This document shows, in pieces, positions 25,271 through 32,488 of a DNA stretch of 41,834 nucleotides. The stretch's first letter is position 1, and each line of letters starts with the position of its first letter. The notes under the pieces are model-generated. The model was not told the origin of the DNA. It was given only the letters and a program-made list of their open reading frames with translations, and searched no databases. Source of the stretch: Elusimicrobiota bacterium (GTDB taxonomy: Bacteria > Elusimicrobiota > Elusimicrobia > UBA1565 > UBA9628); NCBI GenBank assembly GCA_016207605.1, contig JACQPJ010000060.1, positions 1 through 41,834 of the forward strand, written 5' to 3'. The position numbers were made by a program, and so were the translations under genes.

Positions 25271-26632
25271 TCAGCGGTAGTAGTCGTCCCGGTTGTAGAT
25301 CCAGTAGGCGTCGAAAGGCTGCAGGCGCGGCAGGCGCATGAAGCGGCGGCCCTGGGCGTCCGTCGCCTCCGTCAGCCCGAAGGCGCCGCGGGGCGGCTCG
25401 GCCGACTTGTCCTCGGGCTCCTTGAGGATGCCGGTCTCGCGGACCTCGTGCACGACGCGGTCGACCCAGCGCCGCGAGACCGCCACGTCGGCGAACTCCT
25501 GCCAGTCGCCGTCGGAGTTGTGCTTGTACATCTGCGCCGTGAACTGGTCCAGCGTCAGCCCCATCTTGCGGGCCACGGGCTCGGCGAAGCGCTGGTACCA
25601 CTCCTTGACGATCTCCACCGTCTCCTTCATCTGGGTGAGGTTGCCCCAGGTCCCGCTCTGGACCTGGTGGTGCAGGATGATCGCGTTGGGGTAGGCGTAG
25701 GAACGGGGTGCCAGCGCGGTGATGACGGCGGCCATGCTCGCGGCGAAGGACTTGACCACCACGTGCACGGGCGCCTTGCTGGCGGCCATGGCCTTGAGGA
25801 TCCGGTAGGCCTCCATCACCGAGCCGCAGGGACACCAGTCGATGACGATGAAGATGGGCAGGCTCTCGTCCTTGTTGTTGAAATAGTGGATGCGCTCGGT
25901 CACGTGGTCGGCCGTGCCCGTCACGATCGGGCCGTTGAGCGCGATGCGGCGGTCGGAGATGGTGAGCACGCCGTCGCGGAAGGGCTCGCGCGGATACTCG
26001 GCGTCGCGGTTGGCCTCCTTCTTCCAGTCCTCCTTCTTGGAGCGCAGCTCCAAGTCGGCCGTGAGCGCGACCGTCTTGTGGCCGGCCAGCTCCGCGGTCA
26101 GGCGCAGCTTGCGGCTCTCGAGCTCCAGCGCGCGCATCGCCGCCTCCGTCCGGAACTTCTCGGCGTCGATCTTGATCTGCTCGGCGGCCAGCCTCTCGCG
26201 GGCGATCTCGTTCTCCAGCTTAAGCCGGTCGCGCTGGCGGCGCAGGTCCGCGGCCTCCTTGCGGAACGCCTCGTCCTGGACGCCGGTCTCCAGCTGGAAG
26301 CGCTTGAGCCGGCCGTCCAGCTCCGCCAGCTCGAGCCTCTGCTTCTCGAAGAGCAATGCGTAGCGCGCCGCCGCCTCCTCGCGCTCGTCGCTGACCGGGC
26401 GCAGACGCGAGACCATCTTCTGCTGCTCGATCGAGTTGAGCGCCATGATCCGGTCGAGCTCCTGGCGCTCCGGCGAACTGGACGCCGGGGCCGGCCCGGG
26501 CGCGGGCGCGGCCGAGGTCGAGGCGACGGGCGCTGGGTCGCCCAAAACGACGGCCTTCTTCAAGGGAGCGGGGGCCTGCGCGCAGGCCGGCCCGGCGATC
26601 AGCGCGGCTAAGGCCAGACTGAGACGGCTCAT
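25271..26632 (-). CDS. Exported ClpP-like serine protease with coiled coil
   Basis: A 453-residue protein with a signal peptide (MSRLSLALAALIAGPACAQA), an Ala/Pro linker, a long charged coiled coil (about 60-215, e.g. LKLENEIARERLAAEQIKID) and a C-terminal ClpP-like domain. Catalytic candidates are S299 in VKSFAASMAAVI and His 321/322 in NAIILHHQVQS, with an Asp in HNSDGDWQEF. IDWCPCGSVMEAYRIL matches the ClpP oxyanion strand but lacks the usual PGG. It is unlike the cytoplasmic ClpP barrel and closer to membrane or periplasmic S14/S49 relatives. The ATG at 26632 overlaps the stop of the membrane protein gene (ATGA). Confidence 0.8.
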   Translation of the reverse strand: MSRLSLALAALIAGPACAQAPAPLKKAVVLGDPAPVASTSAAPAPGPAPASSSPERQELDRIMALNSIEQQKMVSRLRPVSDEREEAAARYALLFEKQRLELAELDGRLKRFQLETGVQDEAFRKEAADLRRQRDRLKLENEIARERLAAEQIKIDAEKFRTEAAMRALELESRKLRLTAELAGHKTVALTADLELRSKKEDWKKEANRDAEYPREPFRDGVLTISDRRIALNGPIVTGTADHVTERIHYFNNKDESLPIFIVIDWCPCGSVMEAYRILKAMAASKAPVHVVVKSFAASMAAVITALAPRSYAYPNAIILHHQVQSGTWGNLTQMKETVEIVKEWYQRFAEPVARKMGLTLDQFTAQMYKHNSDGDWQEFADVAVSRRWVDRVVHEVRETGILKEPEDKSAEPPRGAFGLTEATDAQGRRFMRLPRLQPFDAYWIYNRDDYYR

Positions 26633-27966
26633 GCGGCGGGCGACCTGACGACAGGTCCCGCAGGCGCCGCAAGACCGGCGCCGCTCAAACCCGGCTCCGC
26701 GGCGCTTGGGCCGCGCCGGCCGCCATTGTCCCGCAGCGCATCGAAAAGCTTCCGGACGGCGTCGATTTCGCCCTTTTCCTTGAGGCAGTGGACCTCGGGT
26801 TTGCGATGGCAACGGTCGACGACCAAAAGCAGCAGCCAGAAGCCCACGGCCAGGGCCCCCTGCAGGGCGTTGAAGAGGGTCTGCATGCCGAAATCAGCCA
26901 GCCGGCCCAGCTCCATCTTGATCGTCTCCACGATGCCGAGGTACATCGAGGCTCGGTTTGATATGCTGCCGACGGCCCGCAGATGGGCGATGACCTGCGC
27001 ATAGGGCCCTCCCGCGAAGGAGCCGACGACGACGTTGCAGACGACCAGAAAGAAGCCGTAGAAAGTCAGCACCGACACCGTCTCGCCGACCGGCCCCAGG
27101 GCCAGCCTCGCGATGTAGGTGCAGATGATGCCGATCGACGGCCCCGCGATCAGCACGTCGCCGCGGGCGCTGACGAAGCTCAGCACGCCCAGGAAGGCCC
27201 TGGCGAGCCAATGGCCCCTGCCTCGCGACAGCACGCGGTCCAACGCTCGAATCCAAGGCTCGAACGCCTCGCGCGTGAACTCGCTGCAGAACGTGATGTA
27301 GTTGAGCACGGTCTGATTAAAGAGCGCGAACCCCACCGCGAAGCCGAAAGCCAAGCCGATGTAGACCGCGGACCGCTCCAGCGGGATATCGCCGCGCTTC
27401 AGGTAGGCGAGAAAAACGCTGAATCCGACCGGAATGGCGGTGCGTGGGATCGCGGCCAGAGCCGCGTCCTTGGTGATCGGCGCCGGCAGCGCCCGCAAAC
27501 GCCGCAGTTGCCGCCGCCAGAACGAGGCCGCGCGGAGCTTCTTGGCCTCGGCCTCGCTGAGCGCATGGGCCGAGACTTGGTGGTCCTCCGCGTGGCGGCC
27601 GGACTCGGGCACCATGACGACCCAGGGAACGCCAATTTTTTGGCGCCCAAGCCATTCAATATAGCGCACATCGTCGGGACTCAGGCTGCCGTTCTTCTCT
27701 TCGACCACGACTACGACGTCCGCGCGCTCCCCGCTCGCAGCCATCCTGCCGGACAGGCCGCGAAAAATCTTCGTCCAAATCGACTCCGGCGGGTAAGCGG
27801 TGTACTCCTTCGACTCCAGGACAGGATCCTTAACCAAAGAGGCATCCCCGGTCCCGGCGCCGATCGCGGTCAAGGAAGCGCGGCCGCTTTCGAGCAGATC
27901 GTTGCTGCGCAAGCGAAGATGAAGCTCCTTGCCGCGGATAAGATCGGACAGTCGCATGTCGGTCAT
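26629..27966 (-). CDS. Polytopic membrane protein, paralogue A
   Basis: A 445-residue protein of a family I do not recognise. The first ~190 residues are soluble (GKELHLRLRSNDLLESG, then ADVVVVVEEKNGSLSPDD, a strand-loop resembling a Rossmann-like fold). About five or six membrane segments follow (VGFSVFLAYLKR; AVYIGLAFGFAVGFALFNQT; VLIAGPSIGIICTYIARLAL; FFLVVCNVVVGSFAGG; GALAVGFWLLLLVVD). It is strikingly similar to the C-terminal 415 residues of the protein at 32489-34651, for example NRASMYLGIVETIKME in both. GGGAG lies 7 nt before the ATG at 27966. It starts 17 nt after the GH13 gene and overlaps the protease gene at ATGA. Confidence 0.75.
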   Translation of the reverse strand: MTDMRLSDLIRGKELHLRLRSNDLLESGRASLTAIGAGTGDASLVKDPVLESKEYTAYPPESIWTKIFRGLSGRMAASGERADVVVVVEEKNGSLSPDDVRYIEWLGRQKIGVPWVVMVPESGRHAEDHQVSAHALSEAEAKKLRAASFWRRQLRRLRALPAPITKDAALAAIPRTAIPVGFSVFLAYLKRGDIPLERSAVYIGLAFGFAVGFALFNQTVLNYITFCSEFTREAFEPWIRALDRVLSRGRGHWLARAFLGVLSFVSARGDVLIAGPSIGIICTYIARLALGPVGETVSVLTFYGFFLVVCNVVVGSFAGGPYAQVIAHLRAVGSISNRASMYLGIVETIKMELGRLADFGMQTLFNALQGALAVGFWLLLLVVDRCHRKPEVHCLKEKGEIDAVRKLFDALRDNGGRRGPSAAEPGLSGAGLAAPAGPVVRSPAA

Positions 27967-27983
27967 GGGTTTTCTCCCTTGGG

Positions 27984-29846
27984 CTAGCGCGCGGAGCAAG
28001 CGAAAAGTGCCGCACTTTTCGGCGGAATTGCGACATGTACGGCTCCGGCTTTCACGCGCGCCCGCGCAGCGCCAAGCCGATCGAGAATGACCGCACCCTC
28101 CGCGGGGAGCCGGAACGGCACCCCGGAAAAATCCATCTCCCGCGGTCGGTCGGAGTTGTTGAGCACGATAAGCGCCCAGGCGGCGCCGGCGCATCGGGCA
28201 TAGGCGTAAAAACTCTCGTCGGACGCGAGGTAGACCAGCCTTCCGCGGCGCAGGGGCTTGAGCTCGGCGCGCAAGGCCGCGAGCTTGCGCACGTGCGCGA
28301 AGACGTCCTGCTCCGCCGCCGTTCGCCCGGCGCGGCTGAACGCATCCCGCGGATCGCCGGGCCAGCCGCCGGGAAAGTCGCGGCGGTTGTCCGGATCGTC
28401 GCCGCCGGCCATCGCGATCTCATCGGCGGCATAGACCATCGGGATGCCGCGTGTCGTCATCAAGAACGCAAAGGCGAGCTTGAGCGCCTCGGGGGACGCC
28501 TTGGGATGCCCCATAAAGCGCGAATCGTCGTGAAGGCCCAAAAACGTGACCAGCATCGTCGGATCGGGGTAGAGCCGATCGCGGCTGAGCGCGGCGGGAA
28601 GCTCGGACATGGGCTTGCCTTCGAGAAACACGTTCCGAACCGCGCGGCGCAGGGGGAAATCGAAACAGGCGTCCATGCCGATGTCGATCCCGTCGCGGCC
28701 GACCTTCCCCCCTTGGAAAAAGGAAACCAGATAGGGATCGTCGCTGTTGACCTCGGCGATGTTGGGGAAGGTCGGAAACTCGCGCCGTAGCGCGGCCATG
28801 CATTTCTTCCAAAACGCGCGCGGAACGTAGTTGAGCGAGTCGTGGCGCCAGGCGTCGAAGCCGCAGACGCCCGCCCACCACAAAATATTCTGAATCAGGT
28901 AGCGCTCGACCTCGGGATCGTCCTGGTTGAGGTCGGGCAACAGGTTGCCGAGCCAGCCCTCCATGACCGGCCGCAGAGCCTGGGGCGCGGCGTAAGGGTC
29001 GGCCAGAAGCCAATAGTGGAAGGGGTTGTTGAGATGCTCCTCCGTGGTCCCATGGTACCACGTCGGCGTCGGAGGGTCCGCGACCCAGGGATGGTGGGGA
29101 CTGGTATGGTTGGCGACCTGGTCCAGGATGATCTTGATCCCGGCCTGGTGCGCCTTGTCCACGAGCTCGCGCAGCGTCTCCATATCCCCCAGGCGCTTGT
29201 CAACGGCATAAAAGTCCACCGGGCCGTAGCCGTGGTAGTCCGTGAACGGCACCTTGGAGTAATAGGTCGGGTCGAACAGCCGATCGGAATTCGCGTAGAG
29301 CGGCGTCAGCCAAAGAGCCGTCGCGCCGAGGTCCTTGAGATAGCCCAGCTTGTCGATGATCCCGCGCAGATTGCCGCCGTGATAGGAGCGGCCGAGCGAA
29401 CGGTCCAGGAGCCGAGGGCGACCGGGAATATCGACGTAAGCCGGCTGTCCCTGCGCGAAGCGGTCCGGCATGATGAGATAGACCACATCGTCGGGCGAGA
29501 GGCGCGGGAGTTCGCGCCGGCGCGGGACGGGCGCCAAAATCTCAAAATCGGCCCGCGCCCGCCCCGCTTCGGTGATGATCGTCAAAGCCTGCTTGCCGGC
29601 CGCCGCGCGAGGCGCGATCTTAAGATCCACGAACAGGCAGCGGCCGCCGGGACCCGCCTTCACGGCGCCGAGGCTCACCCCCGGAGCCTCGCACGTCACG
29701 CGCGCCCCGCCGAGGTTCCTTCCCGTGATCATGAGCCGCAGCGGATTCAGCGAAGAGCCGGCCCACCAACTCGGCGGATCGAGCTTCGTCACGGCCGGGA
29801 CGGCCCGGCGGCGCTGGGGCGTCAACGTCGGCGCGGCGGCCCTCAT
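27984..29846 (-). CDS. GH13 cyclomaltodextrinase-like glycosidase
   Basis: A 620-residue alpha-glucan hydrolase. The N-terminal domain (PPSWWAGSSLNPLRLMITG, about 20-120) matches the beta-sandwich of cyclomaltodextrinases and neopullulanases. The GH13 barrel has region I DQVANHTS, region II FDAWRHDSLN (nucleophile D336), region III PNIAEVNSDD (acid E365) and region IV FLGLHDDSRF (D440), so the enzyme should be active. No signal peptide follows the ATG at 29846, suggesting a cytoplasmic enzyme, unlike its partner. The ATG overlaps the stop of the upstream GH13 gene (ATGA). It probably degrades maltodextrins or cyclodextrins. Confidence 0.88.
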   Translation of the reverse strand: MRAAAPTLTPQRRRAVPAVTKLDPPSWWAGSSLNPLRLMITGRNLGGARVTCEAPGVSLGAVKAGPGGRCLFVDLKIAPRAAAGKQALTIITEAGRARADFEILAPVPRRRELPRLSPDDVVYLIMPDRFAQGQPAYVDIPGRPRLLDRSLGRSYHGGNLRGIIDKLGYLKDLGATALWLTPLYANSDRLFDPTYYSKVPFTDYHGYGPVDFYAVDKRLGDMETLRELVDKAHQAGIKIILDQVANHTSPHHPWVADPPTPTWYHGTTEEHLNNPFHYWLLADPYAAPQALRPVMEGWLGNLLPDLNQDDPEVERYLIQNILWWAGVCGFDAWRHDSLNYVPRAFWKKCMAALRREFPTFPNIAEVNSDDPYLVSFFQGGKVGRDGIDIGMDACFDFPLRRAVRNVFLEGKPMSELPAALSRDRLYPDPTMLVTFLGLHDDSRFMGHPKASPEALKLAFAFLMTTRGIPMVYAADEIAMAGGDDPDNRRDFPGGWPGDPRDAFSRAGRTAAEQDVFAHVRKLAALRAELKPLRRGRLVYLASDESFYAYARCAGAAWALIVLNNSDRPREMDFSGVPFRLPAEGAVILDRLGAARARVKAGAVHVAIPPKSAALFACSAR

Positions 29847-32179
29847 GGCCTCATCGGGCGCACGAAGACGCGCACGCCGTAGGGCGGCACCTCGACGCCG
29901 ACCTGCGAGCCGCCGTCCACGGGCCGGGCGGTGACCGCGGTGGCGCCGTCCATCGCGTCCACGAGCGTCGTGCCGGGCGGCGTGATGCCGGCGTCGACCC
30001 ACATCCGCGCGCCGCGGCGCTCGCTGGAGCTGTTCAGGACCACGAGGACTTCCTCCCCGCGGTGGATCCGACTGAACGCGAAGATACCCGGGCCATGGGG
30101 GTCGGACCAGCGCACGTACTGGTCCCCGCGGCGCAGCGGCGCGTACTCTTTGCGCAGGGCAGTGAGCTTGGCGACCAAGCGGTAGCCGGGCGACTGGGTG
30201 TCGAAGCTGTGCCGGGCGAACGCCGGGTTCGTGAACTTGCCTTCATAGAAACGATCCTCCCGCGCGGCCTCGATGTCAAGCCACTTACGTCCGGGAACGC
30301 GGCGCGGCGCCTGCTCCTCGCCGTAGAGATAAGGGATGCCGATGGACGTGAAAATGTAGGCCAGGGCGAAATGCAGCACGCCCTCGGGCTCGCCGGGCTC
30401 CAGCCAATGGAGGCGATCATGATTGCCCAGGAAGTTGACGAGGTGATGGGTGGCGCCGCCGAGGACGTCGTACAGACGCCGATGCGACTCCTCCAAGACG
30501 CGCGTCGGCGCCCGGCCATGCAAAGCGGCGGCGTTCCAGTAGTATGAAACGTAGTTGTAGGCCGCGCCGAGGCGCCCGGCGATGAGCTCCGGGATGTAGT
30601 GCATGGGATCGCCCTGGAAAAGCTCGCCTAGGAAGAGATAGTTTTTCTTGCCGAGCCGGGCGGCGAACGCGTGGCCCGCTTCGTAAAGACGATCCCAAAA
30701 ACCGCGCGCGACATGGGGATACGCATCAAGACGGACGCCATCCTCGTCGGTCTGCAGCATCCACCACATCTGCTCAAGAAGAAGAAGCTCCTGCGTGGCC
30801 GGATTTTCCGTGCGCAGGCGGTTGACGCCGCCGGGCAGGTCCCCGTTCTGCTTCTGCACGGTGCTGTCCCAGTTGCTGATGTCGCCGCGGCGGCTGAAAT
30901 GCTCCCTGATGGCGGCGATATCTCTGACGTAATCGACCGGCTCTAGGGGATAAACAACGCGTTGAATGTCTTTTGGCATCCCGAACTCGTGGCCGCCTAC
31001 GTACTCCAGGATGGGGCCCGTATGGTTGAAAACGCGGTCCACGATGAGCCGCATCCCCCGCTGACTCAACTCTCGGCGCAGGGCCTGCAAGTCCGCCATC
31101 GTGCCGAACGCGGGCTCGACGGCAAGCCGGTGGATGGACGAGTAGCCGTGGTAGGCGCCGGGTGGGTTCATCACGATCGGGCTGACCACGATCGTCGTCG
31201 CGATGCCCCGCAGATAATCGAGCTGGTCGATGAGGCCCTGCAGGTTGCCGCCGTGCCGGGTCCGGGCGTCGTAGGGATCGCCCCAGGTCGTCGGCAAAAC
31301 CCGGCCGGAAGCGTCCCGCAGGACGTGCCGGCCGAAACGGTCGATCATGACGTAGTAGAAGACCTCATCCAGCCACGAATCGGGCGAGAGCGTAAACGCC
31401 GCGCCCTTGGGGGTTTCGAGGGAAGCCTCCGCAAAAGACCGCGGCGCCCCCGCGGGCTTGGGCAACACGTCTTCCCAGCCGCTGGTGCGGCCGAACTCGT
31501 CCCGCATGGCGCCCGGCTTTTGATAGACCGGCGCCCCCTCCGCCAGAGGCGGCGTGCCGTCGAAGAGCGCGTCCAGATGCCGGCCCGCGATGTCGCGGGC
31601 GGCCTCCGGCGCCGCGTCGCCGAAGAAAGCCTCCCGAAGAGACGTCAGCTCATCGGAGAGCCTCTCGTTCGGGTCGGCGGCCTCAACGCGGGCCGCTAGC
31701 GCGGCCAGGCGTTTGGCGACCGCGACCTCCCGTTCGGGCCGGGCGCCGCCCCGGGCCGCGTAGCGCAGCGTGCCCGTCACGTCGGCGCGCAGACCGCGGC
31801 GGGACAGCGCCGCGAGCAGCACTTGGCGGGCTGCGTGCCGCGCCGGAGCCGCCCCCGGGGCCGAAAACTGGCCGCGCAGATACCAGGCCACCTGGGTCAG
31901 GTCGGTAAGCTGCTCGCCGGCGGGACTGAGGTAGGCGGGAGGCAGATGGAGCGGCGAAGATTCCAGGGCCCGCTCGATGCCGCCCAAGTGGCGGTCGAGC
32001 TCGCCGAAGAAATCGTCGCGCTGGGGACCGGGCTCGAAGGAAAGCGGCATCGCGACGGCCGCCTCCGGGATCGCCATCGGCGCGGCCTGGGCAACGTGGA
32101 GCTGGGCCACGACCGGCTGGGCTACGAGAGATGCCGTCAGCAGAGCTGAAAAAACCTTCCGCGTTCGGGTCGTCAACAT
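29843..32179 (-). CDS. Exported GH13 alpha-amylase-type enzyme
   Basis: A 778-residue protein with a signal peptide (RKVFSALLTASLVAQPVVA). About 230 residues of helical, Ala/Arg-rich sequence without a known domain come next, and then a GH13 barrel: region I LIVDRVFNHTG, region II DGVRLDAYPHV (nucleophile D485), region III FLGELFQGDP (acid E519) and region IV FLGNHDRLHW (D588). YHGYSSIHRLAVEPAFGTM is the typical approach to region I. I chose the ATG at 32179 with GGGAG just upstream; longer frames run through the leader terminator. It is likely periplasmic or cell-surface, feeding oligosaccharides to the cytoplasmic partner. Confidence 0.88.
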   Translation of the reverse strand: MLTTRTRKVFSALLTASLVAQPVVAQLHVAQAAPMAIPEAAVAMPLSFEPGPQRDDFFGELDRHLGGIERALESSPLHLPPAYLSPAGEQLTDLTQVAWYLRGQFSAPGAAPARHAARQVLLAALSRRGLRADVTGTLRYAARGGARPEREVAVAKRLAALAARVEAADPNERLSDELTSLREAFFGDAAPEAARDIAGRHLDALFDGTPPLAEGAPVYQKPGAMRDEFGRTSGWEDVLPKPAGAPRSFAEASLETPKGAAFTLSPDSWLDEVFYYVMIDRFGRHVLRDASGRVLPTTWGDPYDARTRHGGNLQGLIDQLDYLRGIATTIVVSPIVMNPPGAYHGYSSIHRLAVEPAFGTMADLQALRRELSQRGMRLIVDRVFNHTGPILEYVGGHEFGMPKDIQRVVYPLEPVDYVRDIAAIREHFSRRGDISNWDSTVQKQNGDLPGGVNRLRTENPATQELLLLEQMWWMLQTDEDGVRLDAYPHVARGFWDRLYEAGHAFAARLGKKNYLFLGELFQGDPMHYIPELIAGRLGAAYNYVSYYWNAAALHGRAPTRVLEESHRRLYDVLGGATHHLVNFLGNHDRLHWLEPGEPEGVLHFALAYIFTSIGIPYLYGEEQAPRRVPGRKWLDIEAAREDRFYEGKFTNPAFARHSFDTQSPGYRLVAKLTALRKEYAPLRRGDQYVRWSDPHGPGIFAFSRIHRGEEVLVVLNSSSERRGARMWVDAGITPPGTTLVDAMDGATAVTARPVDGGSQVGVEVPPYGVRVFVRPMRP

Positions 32180-32205
32180 GGCTCTCCCGTGAAGTCTCTC
32201 AACGC

Positions 32206-32240
32206 AAAAAAATCGCAGCCTGGAACCGGCGCAGGCTGCG
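32206..32240 (-). terminator. Leader terminator (possible attenuator) of the GH13 operon
   Basis: On the minus strand CGCAGCCTG and CAGGCTGCG pair over 9 bp around a 9-nt loop. One A and seven T (32212-32206) follow. The T-run ends 26 nt before the ATG at 32179. It lies downstream of the predicted promoter, so it would stop GH13 transcription unless overridden. Confidence 0.75.
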
Positions 32241-32347
32241 TATTGACGATCGGGCTGGGAAGAAAAAAGCGGGCCGCCCAGAGGAACGACACGCGCGGCG
32301 CGAGCTTGGCGGCAATCAAGCTGTTTGAGTGCTCTACTTCCGAGTGT

Positions 32348-32396
32348 AGTGTACAAAAAAACATAAACAATACAACCCCGTTACATGGCCGTTACA
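32348..32396 (-). promoter_or_regulatory. GH13 operon promoter with two direct repeats
   Basis: On the minus strand TTGTAT (32370-32375), a 16-bp spacer and TACACT (32348-32353) form a promoter. Directly upstream lie two copies of TGTAACGG (32378-32385 and 32389-32396), spaced 11 bp, the nearer one 2 bp from the -35. That is the usual position of an activator site. Confidence 0.6.
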
Positions 32397-32488
32397 CGAT
32401 TGCGCCCCCATGACAATGCATACGAGCCGCCGCCATCCCATCGCTACGTTCAGTTTGCGCAACGGTCCAGCCACTCATCTGCATGACA

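Larger units (their letters stand above)
32180..32488 (-). promoter_or_regulatory. Regulated leader region of the GH13 operon
   Basis: This 309-bp gap holds no gene. Reading the minus strand from the far end it contains two TGTAACGG repeats, a promoter, a ~160-nt leader with a small hairpin (AGCTTG/CAAGCT, 32303-32322), and an intrinsic terminator 26 nt before the GH13 start codon. The roughly 90 bp nearest the upstream gene show nothing I recognise. Confidence 0.6.
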
